A stretch of 64,000 nt of DNA from Pseudomonadota bacterium (GTDB lineage Bacteria > Pseudomonadota > Gammaproteobacteria > Steroidobacterales > Steroidobacteraceae), in assembly GCA_018241445.1 (NCBI GenBank), contig JAFEDT010000012.1, positions 1 to 64,000 on the forward strand. Direction: 5' to 3'. Both the position numbers and the translations under genes were made by a program. The notes below the pieces were generated by a model, which searched no databases, had not been told where the DNA came from, and saw nothing but the letters and a program-made list of their open reading frames with translations. How positions within the stretch are numbered: position 1 is the stretch's first letter; every line of letters starts with the position of its first letter. This document shows positions 23,045-33,010 of this stretch, in pieces.

Positions 23045-24145
23045 ATGTCCGAAGAGCAACAGCAGACCGTCCCGATCCAGACGCTACGCAGCTTCGCGCC
23101 GCTGAACGCGATGAAGCGTGACAACCTGGCGGCGCTCGCCCGCAAGGTCTCGCTACGCGCCTTCCCTCCCGGCAAGGCGCTGTTCTCCAGGGGTGATACC
23201 GACAAGCGCACCCTGTGGCTGGTCAGCGGCAGCGTGGTGCTCAGCGACGGCCCGCAGTCCGGCGAGGTGCTGCAGGGCGGTACGCCGGCCGCCCAGAATC
23301 CCCTGGACCCCAACGTGCCGCGGCGGGTCACCGCGCGCGCGGTGGACGACGTCACCTGTGTCAGTATCGACAGCGACCTGCTGGACGTCATGATCACCTG
23401 GGACCAGACCGGCAGCTACGAGGTGGAGGAGCTGCAGGCGCAGCTCGCCAGGGCCGGTAGCGAGGACTGGATGACCACGCTGCTGCAGACCAACGCCTTT
23501 CACCGCATCCCGCCTGCCAATATCCAGGCCATCTTCCAGCGCCTGCAGCGCGTGCCCTGCAAGGCGGGTGAGACGGTCATCAAGCAGGGTGACGAGGGCG
23601 ACTACTTCTACATCATCGTGCAGGGCCGCTGCACCGTGGCGCGCGAAACACCGCTCAACCGCGAGGGGATCAAGCTGGCGGAGCTGGGTGTCGGCGACAG
23701 CTTCGGCGAGGAAGCCCTGATCGCGGAATCCAAGCGCAATGCCACGGTCAGCATGCTGACCGACGGTGTGCTGATGCGCCTGAAGAAGCAGGACTTCCGC
23801 GAACTGATGAACGAGCCCATCCTGCAATGGGTGTCGACGGAACAGGCACGCGACATCGTGGCGCGCGGCGGCCGCTGGCTGGACGTGCGCCTGCCGAGCG
23901 AATACCAGAACTACGCGGTCGAGGGCGCACTCAACGTGCCCTTGTACCTGATCCGGCTCAAGCTCTCGACGCTGGACACCAGCACACCCTACGTCATGTA
24001 TTGCGACACCGGCCGGCGCAGCTCCGCCGCCGCCTACATCATGGCGGAACGCGGCTTCGAGGCCTATGTGCTGCGCGACGGGCTGGCCAATACCGGCTTG
24101 CCCCTGACACGCAGCCCGGCGGCAGCGGGTACCCAGGCGCGCTAG
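23045..24145 (+). CDS. double cyclic-nucleotide-binding domain protein with C-terminal rhodanese
   Basis: This 366-residue protein has a cNMP-binding fold at about 10-120 (degenerate) and a second at about 140-260 with the phosphate-binding cassette FGEEALIAESKRNATV (Glu and Arg conserved), then a rhodanese domain (about 265-360) with active-site loop CDTGRRSSAAAYI. There is no helix-turn-helix after the cNMP domains, so it is not a Crp-type DNA-binding regulator. It could couple a cyclic nucleotide signal to a sulfur or persulfide reaction through the rhodanese Cys. It converges with pilZ (9-nt gap). The start chosen gives MSEEQQQ; an upstream Met is unlikely. Confidence 0.82.
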   Translation: MSEEQQQTVPIQTLRSFAPLNAMKRDNLAALARKVSLRAFPPGKALFSRGDTDKRTLWLVSGSVVLSDGPQSGEVLQGGTPAAQNPLDPNVPRRVTARAVDDVTCVSIDSDLLDVMITWDQTGSYEVEELQAQLARAGSEDWMTTLLQTNAFHRIPPANIQAIFQRLQRVPCKAGETVIKQGDEGDYFYIIVQGRCTVARETPLNREGIKLAELGVGDSFGEEALIAESKRNATVSMLTDGVLMRLKKQDFRELMNEPILQWVSTEQARDIVARGGRWLDVRLPSEYQNYAVEGALNVPLYLIRLKLSTLDTSTPYVMYCDTGRRSSAAAYIMAERGFEAYVLRDGLANTGLPLTRSPAAAGTQAR

Positions 24146-24154
24146 AGCGCGCCC

Positions 24155-24553
24155 CTACATCGTGTGGGTGGGCTTGTCGCCGGCGAGTGCGCCGGCGAGA
24201 TAGGTCTCTATTTTCTTCTGCGTCTGGCCGCGGTCCTGCTCGCTGAACTGCACACCGATGCCCGCCGCACGCTTGCCCTGGTTGCCCTGCGCGCCCTTGG
24301 GCGTCACCCAGATGACGCGGCCGGCGACCGGCAGCTTCTCGTCCTCGCCCATGACATTGAGCAGCATGAATACTTCGTCGCCGAGGCGATAATTGCTGTT
24401 GGTGGGGATGAATAGCCCGCCGTTCTTTACGAAGGGCATGTAAGCGAGGTACAGGGCACTCTTGTCCTTGATGGTAAGAGTCAGCAACCCCGGTTTGTTG
24501 GCGCCCTGCCGCAAATTCCTCTCCCCGCCCATGCTGGCCGGCCGTGCGTTCAT
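24155..24553 (-). CDS. pilZ: PilZ-domain protein, type IV pilus assembly
   Basis: This 132-residue single-domain PilZ protein shows KDKSALYLAYMPFVKNGGLFI, YRLGDEVFMLLNVM, VAGRVIWVTPKGAQ and AAGIGVQFSEQD. The RxxxR motif needed for c-di-GMP binding in canonical PilZ domains is not seen, as in the type IV pilus PilZ of Pseudomonas and Xanthomonas, which acts through PilB and FimX. It is last in a minus-strand series after holB (24-nt gap), the usual location. Its ribosome site is GGAGAGGGG. Confidence 0.9.
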   Translation of the reverse strand: MNARPASMGGERNLRQGANKPGLLTLTIKDKSALYLAYMPFVKNGGLFIPTNSNYRLGDEVFMLLNVMGEDEKLPVAGRVIWVTPKGAQGNQGKRAAGIGVQFSEQDRGQTQKKIETYLAGALAGDKPTHTM

Positions 24554-24577
24554 CCGCAGCCCCTCTCCACGTCCATC

Positions 24578-25549
24578 CTAAGCCGGATTCAACCGCCGGA
24601 AGATCCCCTCCAGCGCCAGGCCCCGATTCAGGGGTGCATCCAGTGTCCCCCGCATCTCCCGCACCTCGTCCAGCAGGCCGAAGAGCGCCCCTATATTCAA
24701 AGACGATCGGGATTCTGACAAGTATCGGTCAGGGCGCATTTCTGCCAGAAAATCCTCACCTCCCGCCCGCCCGGCGATGCGTTCTGTGAGCCATCTCTCA
24801 AAGCCGAGCAGGCGCAGCGGCAGCTCGGCGCGGGCCCACTGCTCCGCCACCGACACCGGGTCGGCCGTGCCCGCCGCCAGGGAATCGAGCGTCCTGCGGG
24901 TCTCCTGCGCCGTGCGCGCCAGGGCCGCCGTCTCGTGCTGCAGGGCCAGGAAGGGGGCATCGCCCAGCACCTGCAGTGCCGCCGCCCACTCTCCCGGCCC
25001 GTGGGCGTCCGTGAGCCACTGCAGGGCCTGGGCGCGCGGCGGTACCCCGATCCTGAGGCGCTGGCAGCGGCTGCGGACCGTGGCCGGCAGGCGCGAGGGC
25101 TGGGTGGCGACCAGCACCAGCAGGGTGCGCGGCCGCGGCTCCTCCAGGGTCTTCAGCAGCGCATTGGCGGCATGCATGTTGAGCGCATCCGCGGGTGACA
25201 GGATGCCGACCTTGAAGCCACCCGCGTGGCTGGTGAGCGCCAGTTCCGCGCCCAGTTCGCGCACCTGCTCGATGCGCAGTTGCCGCGAGTCCTCGATCGG
25301 CCGCAGCCACAGCAGGTCGGGATGTTCCCCGGCCTGTACCCGCCGGCAGGCGGCGCAGGCGCCGCAAGGGGCGCGCTCGCGCTGCTGGCACAACACCAGC
25401 GCCGCCGTCCAGGCGGCCAGCCACTCCCCTCCCGTCCCCGGCGCCTCATGGATCAGGAGCGCATGCGGCAGGTGCTGCGCCGCCAGGGCCTGCGCGAGCT
25501 GCGCAGTTGCGGGGCCGAGCCACGGGGGCTGCGGTGCGCCGAAGCTCAC
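24578..25549 (-). CDS. holB: DNA polymerase III subunit delta prime
   Basis: This 323-residue clamp-loader subunit has an AAA+ fold whose P-loop is degenerate (HEAPGTGGEWLA lacks the GKS/T), as expected for delta prime, which does not hydrolyse ATP. Zinc-module cysteines are in CQQRERAPCGACAACRR. It also has LNMHAANALLKTLEEP (sensor and arginine-finger region) and TVRSRCQRLRI (SRC motif). It loads the beta clamp with gamma/tau and delta. It overlaps tmk by 4 nt in the standard mltG-tmk-holB-pilZ order. Confidence 0.93.
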   Translation of the reverse strand: MSFGAPQPPWLGPATAQLAQALAAQHLPHALLIHEAPGTGGEWLAAWTAALVLCQQRERAPCGACAACRRVQAGEHPDLLWLRPIEDSRQLRIEQVRELGAELALTSHAGGFKVGILSPADALNMHAANALLKTLEEPRPRTLLVLVATQPSRLPATVRSRCQRLRIGVPPRAQALQWLTDAHGPGEWAAALQVLGDAPFLALQHETAALARTAQETRRTLDSLAAGTADPVSVAEQWARAELPLRLLGFERWLTERIAGRAGGEDFLAEMRPDRYLSESRSSLNIGALFGLLDEVREMRGTLDAPLNRGLALEGIFRRLNPA

Positions 25550-26193
25550 CTCGAGGCCCTCGCCTCGTGGACCAGTTCCCCGAGCACCACCTCGATGCGC
25601 GCCTGCACGGTCTGCACTGCGGCGCTGGCGTCGATCAGGCGCACGCGCCGCGGATCGCCCCGCGCGATGGCCAGATAACTCTCCCGCACCCGCTCGAAGA
25701 ACGCGAGCGTCTCCGCCTCGAAACGGTCCGCCGACCCGCCGGAGCGCGCGTGCGCGCGCGCCAGTCCGATCGCCGCCGGCAGGTCCAGCAACAAGGTGCA
25801 GTCCGGCTGCACCCCTGCCTGCACCGCGCCGGCGAGCGAGTCTATCAGTGCGGCGTCCACGCCGCGGCCGCCGCCCTGGTAGGCGCGCGTCGCGTCGGTG
25901 AAGCGGTCACAGACCACCCATTCGCCACGCTGCAGCGCCGGACGGATCAGGTGGGCAACGTGCTGCGCACGGGCGGCGAACATCAGCAGGGTCTCGGTCA
26001 CCGGCAGGATGTCCTCCTCGCCACGCTCCAGCACCACTCTGCGCAGCCGCTCGGCGAGTGCGGTGCCGCCTGGTTCGCGCGTGCTGTGGACCGTGAAACC
26101 GGCGCTGCGCAGCCACTGCGCGACCAGGCGCGCCTGCGTCGACTTGCCGGCGCCTTCGATACCCTCCAGGGTGATGAAGCGTCCCGGGATCAT
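25546..26193 (-). CDS. tmk: thymidylate kinase
   Basis: This 215-residue kinase phosphorylates dTMP to dTDP. The P-loop is LEGIEGAGKSTQ (about 9-20), followed by REPGGT (substrate site), the DR motif CDRFTDATRAYQGGGRG and a C-terminal SADRFE lid region. Length is normal. It overlaps mltG by 4 nt upstream and holB by 4 nt downstream, so this part of the operon is translationally coupled. Confidence 0.95.
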   Translation of the reverse strand: MIPGRFITLEGIEGAGKSTQARLVAQWLRSAGFTVHSTREPGGTALAERLRRVVLERGEEDILPVTETLLMFAARAQHVAHLIRPALQRGEWVVCDRFTDATRAYQGGGRGVDAALIDSLAGAVQAGVQPDCTLLLDLPAAIGLARAHARSGGSADRFEAETLAFFERVRESYLAIARGDPRRVRLIDASAAVQTVQARIEVVLGELVHEARASR

Positions 26194-27272
26194 CGCGTGC
26201 CCGGGCCCGCGGCAGCGGCGTGGGTGGCGCGGGCCTCGCGCAGGCGGGTCACGTACTGCTGCACGGCCCGGTTGTGTTCCTCCAGCGTGCGCGAGAAGTG
26301 ATGCGCGCCGTCGCCGCGCCCGGTGGCCACGAAATACAGCTCGTCGCTCACCTGTGGCTGCACCGCGGCCTCGATGGATTCCCGGCCCGGCAAGGCGATG
26401 GGCGTAGGCGGCAGTCCGTCACGCGTATAGCTGTTATAGGGCGTGTCCCTGCTGAGGTCACGACTGTGGATGGTGCCGTCGTAGCGGTCGCCCATGCCAT
26501 AGATGACTGTCGGGTCGGATTGCAGGCGCATGCCGCGGCGCAGACGGTTGACGAATACGCCGGCAATGCGCGCCCGCTCGCTCTTAAGCGCCGCCTCCTT
26601 CTCCACGATCGACGCCAGGATCAACGCCTGGTACGGCGTGTCGAAGGGCAGGTCGGGGCGACGATGCGCCCAGGCCTGCGTCAGCGCTCGCTGCATGGCG
26701 TCATAGGCCAGCGCCAGAATCGACGCGTCCGTCGTGTCGGCTGCGAAGCGGTAGGTATCGGGGAAGAACATTCCTTCGGGGTGCTGCGCGCCGTGGCCCA
26801 GGATGGACATCACCTCGGCATCGCTGCGGCCCCTGAGGGTATGTTGCACACGTGGATGCGCATCGAGCGCGGCGCGGAAATCGTCGAAGGTTGCGCCCTC
26901 CACAACGGTCAACTGCTCGAGGATCACGCGCCCCTGCTGGAACAGGTCGATGATCTGCGCCGGGCTGGCGTGCGGGGGAATCTCGTATTCGCCCGCCTTG
27001 ACCTTCGCCCGGATGCCCTGCAGGCGCAGCCACACCTCCACCAGCCGGCGGTCGCGGATCAACCCTGCCGTCTGCAGGTTGCCCAGCACACTGCGCAAGG
27101 TGGCGCCGGAGCCGATCCTCACCCGCGCCAGCGCGGCCGACGGTCCGGGAGCCTGGTACTGCTGCCGCAGCCACTGGTAGCCGGCCGCAGCGCCGACGGC
27201 CAGCAACAACAGCAGCACCAGCAGGGCCTTGAGGGCACGGCCGCGCGCGAACGTGGGACGCAAGGCGTTCAC
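26190..27272 (-). CDS. mltG: endolytic murein transglycosylase MltG
   Basis: This 360-residue inner-membrane protein has one N-terminal membrane helix (LLVLLLLLAVGAAAGYQWL, about 17-35) and a periplasmic YceG domain. Family features are LASIVEKEAALKSERARIAGVFVNRL with the catalytic Glu, QSDPTVIYGMGDRYDGTI, NSYTRDGLPPTPIALPG and the C-terminal FSRTLEEHNRAV. It cuts nascent glycan strands and is thought to terminate peptidoglycan chains. It overlaps pabC and tmk by 4 nt each. Confidence 0.95.
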   Translation of the reverse strand: MNALRPTFARGRALKALLVLLLLLAVGAAAGYQWLRQQYQAPGPSAALARVRIGSGATLRSVLGNLQTAGLIRDRRLVEVWLRLQGIRAKVKAGEYEIPPHASPAQIIDLFQQGRVILEQLTVVEGATFDDFRAALDAHPRVQHTLRGRSDAEVMSILGHGAQHPEGMFFPDTYRFAADTTDASILALAYDAMQRALTQAWAHRRPDLPFDTPYQALILASIVEKEAALKSERARIAGVFVNRLRRGMRLQSDPTVIYGMGDRYDGTIHSRDLSRDTPYNSYTRDGLPPTPIALPGRESIEAAVQPQVSDELYFVATGRGDGAHHFSRTLEEHNRAVQQYVTRLREARATHAAAAGPGTR

Positions 27273-28162
27273 CGGCTGGCTCCGGTATCGGCAACGCCAG
27301 CAGTGTCGGCGGCCAGGCGCGCAGCCAGCAGTTCCTGGACCTGCCGGGTAACGCGCCCGGGGGTGAGCGTGCGACCCGCCAGATCAGACACCGGGCGGAC
27401 ACCCGTGAGCGCATTGGTCAGTAAAATCTCCTGCGCGGCATCGAGATCGGCGGCCGTGAGCCGCGTTTCCACGACAGCCACCCGCCCCTGCGCACACGCT
27501 TCCATGACCGCCGCGCGCATCACGCCGGCGACTCCGCAACGATCCAGTCTGGGTGTCAGCACCCTGGAATCCTTCACCAGGAACACGTTCGTCATGGTGC
27601 CCGAAATCAGCGCGCCCGTACTGCTGAACAGCAGGCTGTCGGCGATCCGCAAATCATCCCACTCGCGGCGCGCCAGTACCTGCTCCAGCCGGTTGCAGTG
27701 CTTCAGCCCCGCCAGCGCGGGATTCTCACCCAGGCGCAGGATGCCCAGGCGCACGCGCACGCCGTCCGCTGCGCCTTCGTCGGCGGGCGCCTCGTAGAGC
27801 AGCATCACCTGGGTCGCGGGCGCATCACCCGTGGCATAGCCGCGTCTGACAGCCGGTCCGCGGGTCACCAGGACTTTCAGCACCGCACGCTCGCGGCCTG
27901 CCGCCGCCCGGCGCCACTGTTCCAGCACGCCGCGTGCATCCGGCAGCCGCAGCCCGAGGCGTGCGCAGCCGCGCTGCAGGCGCGCGAGGTGCAGGTCAAC
28001 AAGCCGGATTGCCCCGTTGCGCACTGCCATGGTTTCGAACAGCCCGTCACCGAAGTGCAGGCCGCGGTCCAGCACGCTGACCTCCCGGCAGGGCTTGCCA
28101 TCCACCCACGCCGCCAGCACTCCTGCGGAGCCCCTGCCGCAGAGGATGTCGATGGCCGTCAC
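27269..28162 (-). CDS. pabC: aminodeoxychorismate lyase
   Basis: This 297-residue PLP enzyme of fold type IV converts 4-amino-4-deoxychorismate to p-aminobenzoate and pyruvate for folate. Motifs are SVLDRGLHFGDGLFETM (substrate loop), GLKHCNRLEQVLARREW (PLP-binding Lys), SSTGALISGTMTNVFLV and LTPRLDRCGVAGVMR. I use a GTG at 28162, which overlaps the pabB stop as GTGA; the frame is also open further upstream inside pabB, but that sequence is not family-like. It lies in the fabF-pabC-mltG neighbourhood typical of gammaproteobacteria. Confidence 0.9.
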   Translation of the reverse strand: MTAIDILCGRGSAGVLAAWVDGKPCREVSVLDRGLHFGDGLFETMAVRNGAIRLVDLHLARLQRGCARLGLRLPDARGVLEQWRRAAAGRERAVLKVLVTRGPAVRRGYATGDAPATQVMLLYEAPADEGAADGVRVRLGILRLGENPALAGLKHCNRLEQVLARREWDDLRIADSLLFSSTGALISGTMTNVFLVKDSRVLTPRLDRCGVAGVMRAAVMEACAQGRVAVVETRLTAADLDAAQEILLTNALTGVRPVSDLAGRTLTPGRVTRQVQELLAARLAADTAGVADTGASR

Positions 28163-29445
28163 GGTGTCACACCGAGTGCCGCCAGCAGTCCACGGGCCTT
28201 GGCGCGGGTTTCGTTGAGTTCCCGCGCGGGATCGGAGTCGGCGACGATGCCGGCGCCCGCCCGCAGGGTAAGGCGCGGGCCACACAGCGTCAGGGTGCGG
28301 ATCAGGATGTTCAGGTCCAGGCGGCCGTCGCAGCCCAGGTAGCCCAGCGCGCCGGTGTAGGCGCCGCGCCCCTCGCCTTCCAGCTCCGCGATGATCTGCA
28401 TGCAGCGATACTTCGGGCAGCCGGTGATGGTGCCCCCGGGAAAGACTGCGCGCACCGCCGCGACGGGACTGACCTGTGGCCGCAGGATACCGCTGACGTT
28501 GGAGACGATGTGATGGACGTGCGTGTAGGACTCTATGGTCATGAGCTCATCCACGCGCACCGTGCCCGCCTCGCACACCCTGCCCAGGTCGTTGCGTTCC
28601 AGGTCGATCAGCATGATGTGCTCGGCTCGCTCCTTGGGGTGCGCGGCGAGGGCCGACATCTCCGCCGCGTCGCGCCCGGGTTCGCGGCTGCGCGGCCGCG
28701 TGCCCGCGATCGGGCGCGTGTCCACCTGCCGCCCGTTCACTCTCACCAGCCGCTCCGGCGAGGAGCTGAGAATGGCCGTGCCCTCCCACTGGGCGAGCGC
28801 GGCAAAGGGCGCCGGGTTGGCGGCCCGCAGGCGCTCATAGATCGGCGCCGCAGGCACGGAGTCGCCGGCGAACTGCACCTGCCAGGGGCGGGACAGGTTG
28901 GCCTGATAGACGTCCCCGGCGGCCACGTACTCCTTGGCGCGCAACACACGCTCAAGATAAGCCTGCGGTGACTCCTCGGTTACCGCGAGGATGTGCGGCA
29001 GCGCTGGAATCCCCGCCGCGGTCACCGTTGCCACATCGGCCAGCACTTGCGCCAGGAAGTCTTCGGCGCCGGGCTCGGCGACTGCCAGCAGCCGCTGGCG
29101 CTGGATGTCATGGATCAGGGCGCAGGGGGTGCGCAGGGCAAAGGCGCGCCAGGGCAAGGGACCCGGCGGCAGCGCCAGGCCCGGCTCGATTTCCTGCGCC
29201 ATTTCGTAGCCCAGGTACAGCGCCCACCCGCCAACGAAGGGCAGCCCGTCCGCCGGTCTCGCCGGCACCTGGCTGGTGCGCCAGGCCTCCTCCAGGGCGG
29301 TAAGGAATCCACCGCCACCGCTGCGGCCGAGGGCGCGGCCGCGGGCGTGCAGACCGCCGGCATTGTCCTGCCACAGTGCGGCGCCGCGACAGGCCAGCAG
29401 GATGCTGTGGCGCCCGAGCACCCCGGCGGCGGCGCTGTCGAGCAA
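28159..29445 (-). CDS. pabB: aminodeoxychorismate synthase component I
   Basis: At least 428 residues belong to the chorismate-utilising family; with a PabA glutaminase partner the enzyme makes 4-amino-4-deoxychorismate. Seen are YVAAGDVYQANLSR, SSSPERLVRVNG, TRPIAGTRPR, SNVSGILRP, FPGGTITGCPKYR and GRLDLNILIRTL. The catalytic lysine site of E. coli PabB (PIKGT) is PIAGT here, as in some other PabB proteins. The first usable start codon is TTG at 29445, yet family-like sequence continues about 20 codons upstream (VQELPGVD, then VLRYLAYRD) with no ATG, GTG or TTG before the fabF stop, so the true start is uncertain. Placement between fabF and pabC supports PabB over TrpE. Confidence 0.85.
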   Translation of the reverse strand: MLDSAAAGVLGRHSILLACRGAALWQDNAGGLHARGRALGRSGGGGFLTALEEAWRTSQVPARPADGLPFVGGWALYLGYEMAQEIEPGLALPPGPLPWRAFALRTPCALIHDIQRQRLLAVAEPGAEDFLAQVLADVATVTAAGIPALPHILAVTEESPQAYLERVLRAKEYVAAGDVYQANLSRPWQVQFAGDSVPAAPIYERLRAANPAPFAALAQWEGTAILSSSPERLVRVNGRQVDTRPIAGTRPRSREPGRDAAEMSALAAHPKERAEHIMLIDLERNDLGRVCEAGTVRVDELMTIESYTHVHHIVSNVSGILRPQVSPVAAVRAVFPGGTITGCPKYRCMQIIAELEGEGRGAYTGALGYLGCDGRLDLNILIRTLTLCGPRLTLRAGAGIVADSDPARELNETRAKARGLLAALGVTP

Positions 29446-29562
29446 CAGGGGATAGCGCTGCGGGTCCCGGTAGGCCAGGTAGCGCAGGACAGCCGGGTCG
29501 ACCCCGGGGAGTTCCTGGACGCGCGCCGGTGCGCGAGGTGAAGCGGTCGTGGGAGACTGGCC

Positions 29563-30807
<1,245 letters not shown>

Positions 30808-30858
30808 GTGCCTGTGCACCGCAACCGCGGCAAGCGATTGCGGCAGACCTGAAGTGGC

Positions 30859-31101
30859 TCAGGCCTTGCTGCGGCGCTCGTTGATGTAGTCGATGGCCTG
30901 CTTGACCGTCGTGATCTTCTCGGCGTCCTCGTCCGGGATCTCGATCTCGAATTCCTCTTCCAGGGCCATGACCAGCTCGACGGTGTCGAGCGAATCCGCG
31001 CCCAGATCGTCGACGAACGAGGCCTCGTTCGTCACCTGTTCCGGCTTGACGCCCAGCTGTTCGGCAACGATGGCCTTGACCTGCTGCTCGACGGTGCTCA
31101 T
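30859..31101 (-). CDS. acpP: acyl carrier protein
   Basis: This 80-residue, highly acidic four-helix carrier has the phosphopantetheine attachment Ser in [18 protein letters not shown]. It carries growing acyl chains in fatty acid synthesis. The length and sequence are canonical. A 165-nt gap upstream separates it from fabG and probably holds a separate promoter, in keeping with the high expression needed for ACP. Confidence 0.97.
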   Translation of the reverse strand: MSTVEQQVKAIVAEQLGVKPEQVTNEASFVDDLGADSLDTVELVMALEEEFEIEIPDEDAEKITTVKQAIDYINERRSKA

Positions 31102-31185
31102 TAGCGGTTAGTCCTTGTATAGGCTGCAAATTGACTTCGGCCGCCCGCGCCATGACTGTGCCAAAGGCGGGTCGGCGGGCGCGGT

Positions 31186-31191
31186 ATTGTA
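31186..31191 (-). promoter_or_regulatory. possible -10 element upstream of acpP
   Basis: On the minus strand this reads TACAAT, with TGGAAC 17 nt upstream as a poor -35. It lies 85-90 nt before the acpP ATG within the 165-nt fabG-acpP gap. This is a weak call. Confidence 0.3.
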
Positions 31192-31266
31192 GGGGAACAC
31201 CCCCGGCGGTTCCACTGGCGTATGCACTGCCCGAGTGCTTGTTTTGCTTGCGTTTTTGGGCGTATG

Positions 31267-32007
31267 TCAGGCCATATGCATGCCGCCGTTGACGTGCAGG
31301 GTCTCACCGGTGATGTAGGCCGCCTGCGGCGAGACCAGGAACAGCACCGCCGCGGCAATGTCCTGCGCACTGCCCAGCCTTCCGGCGGGAATCTGGCTCA
31401 TCAGTGCGGCGCGCTGTTCGTCAGTCAGCGCGCGCGTCATGTCCGTATCGATGAAGCCCGGCGCCACCGCGTTGACCGTCACGCCACGCGAAGCCAGCTC
31501 CTTCGCCAGCGACTTGGTGAATCCCAGCAGTCCCGCCTTGGCGGCGGCGTAGTTGGTCTGCCCGGCATTGCCCGTCAATCCAACGATTGAGGTGAGATTG
31601 ACGATGCGTCCATTGCGCGCCTTGATCATGCCGCGCACGCAGGCCTTACTGAGCCGGAACACGCCGGTGAGATTGGTCGCGATGACCGCGTCCCAGTCCT
31701 CGGGCTTCATGCGCAGCAGCAGCGTGTCGCGGGTGATGGCCGCGTTGTTGACCAGGATGGTCGGGGACTCCGAGGCCGCATCCATCTGCGCCATCAGGGC
31801 GTCGATGGAAGCGGCATCTCCGGCATCCAGTACCGCGCCGCGCCCCTTGAGCCCCTGCGCTGCGAACCCGGCCGTGATCGCTGCTGCCCCCGCCTCGCTG
31901 GTGGCCGTGCCGATGACCCGCGCCCCGGCCTGCGCCAGCGACATCGCAATCGCCTGGCCGATGCCGCGCGAGGCACCTGTCACCAGCGCAGTCTGATTTT
32001 CGAGCAT
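31267..32007 (-). CDS. fabG: 3-oxoacyl-ACP reductase
   Basis: This 246-residue short-chain dehydrogenase reduces 3-oxoacyl-ACP with NADPH. Visible are the cofactor motif GASRGIGQA, NNAAITRD, and the catalytic set Asn, Ser in NLTSIVG, Tyr and Lys in TNYAAAKAGLLGFTKSLA, plus VAPGFIDTDM. The start MLENQTALVTG (32007) fits relatives; the longer in-frame ATG overlaps fabD. It lies 22 nt after fabD. Confidence 0.95.
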   Translation of the reverse strand: MLENQTALVTGASRGIGQAIAMSLAQAGARVIGTATSEAGAAAITAGFAAQGLKGRGAVLDAGDAASIDALMAQMDAASESPTILVNNAAITRDTLLLRMKPEDWDAVIATNLTGVFRLSKACVRGMIKARNGRIVNLTSIVGLTGNAGQTNYAAAKAGLLGFTKSLAKELASRGVTVNAVAPGFIDTDMTRALTDEQRAALMSQIPAGRLGSAQDIAAAVLFLVSPQAAYITGETLHVNGGMHMA

Positions 32008-32029
32008 GCTTGGCTTTCCTCTGGAAGTC

Positions 32030-32980
32030 TCAACGAGCCGTGGCCGAACAGGCGCCGAGCGCGGCATCGAGCGAGGCCGGGTCCTCCAGCGCCAGGTACT
32101 CCAGGCCCGCGCGCTTCTCGATGCGGCGGTTCAGTCCGGTCAGCACCTTGCCGGGGCCGCATTCGATCACCTGCGCAATCGGCGGCGCCGCGACGGCCTG
32201 CAGCGTCTGCGACCAGCGCACCGGGCTGGACAACTGTCTCACCAGAAGCGCGCGCAGCTCCTCGGGCTGCGAGTGCTGCCGGGCGTCCACGGCACTGACG
32301 TAGCGTATAGCGGGTATGCGCAGACCCGTGGATGCGAGCTGATCACGCAGCCGCTCCCCGGCACCGCGCATCAGGCTCGTGTGCGAGGGCACGCTGACCG
32401 GCAGCAGCACCGCGCGCTTCGCACCGCGCGCTTTCGCCGCCTCGATGGCGCGCTGCACGGCGGCGCTCTGTCCGGCGATCACCACCTGCCCCGGGGAGTT
32501 GAAGTTGGCCGGCTCCACCACCTCGCCCTGCGCCGCCTCGCGGCACGCGGCCTCGATGTCCTCGTCGCCGAGGCCGAGGATCGCCGCCATGGCGCCAGTG
32601 CCGGCCGGCACGGCCTGCTGCATGATCTGGCCGCGCAGGCGCACCAGCCGCACCGCATCCGCGAACTCAAACGACCCGGCGCACACCAGTGCGGTGAATT
32701 CGCCCAGACTGTGGCCGCTGACCACGGCGGGCACGCCGCCGCCGCGCGCCTGCCAGACACGCCAGGTCGCGACCCCGGCAGCCAGCAGGGCCGGCTGGGT
32801 ATTCTCGGTGGCGTTGAGGCTCGCCTCGGGCCCCTCGCTGACCAGCTTCCACAGATCGAAGCCCACGGCGGCGGACGCTTCGGCGAAGGTCTGCGCGACT
32901 TCGCGGTCACGCGCCGCCAGCGCAGCCAGCATGCCCACCGATTGCGAACCCTGGCCAGGAAACACGAATGCGAAGGACAT
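32030..32980 (-). CDS. fabD: malonyl-CoA:ACP transacylase
   Basis: This 316-residue acyltransferase transfers malonyl from CoA to ACP. Motifs are FVFPGQGSQSVGM, the nucleophile SGHSLGEFTAL, VRLRGQIMQQAVP (Arg) and VPSHTSLM (catalytic His). It is 30 nt downstream of the rhombosortase gene on the same strand. In E. coli fabH and plsX stand here instead; they are absent from this window. Confidence 0.95.
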   Translation of the reverse strand: MSFAFVFPGQGSQSVGMLAALAARDREVAQTFAEASAAVGFDLWKLVSEGPEASLNATENTQPALLAAGVATWRVWQARGGGVPAVVSGHSLGEFTALVCAGSFEFADAVRLVRLRGQIMQQAVPAGTGAMAAILGLGDEDIEAACREAAQGEVVEPANFNSPGQVVIAGQSAAVQRAIEAAKARGAKRAVLLPVSVPSHTSLMRGAGERLRDQLASTGLRIPAIRYVSAVDARQHSQPEELRALLVRQLSSPVRWSQTLQAVAAPPIAQVIECGPGKVLTGLNRRIEKRAGLEYLALEDPASLDAALGACSATAR

Positions 32981-33010
32981 CGGGGCTTTCTGCAGTTGCG
33001 ACGCCGGGGA

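Noticed and set aside
24900..25549. HolB as a broken ATPase because its P-loop lacks GKS/T
   Set aside because: A degenerate P-loop is normal for the delta prime subunit; the zinc module and SRC motif are intact.
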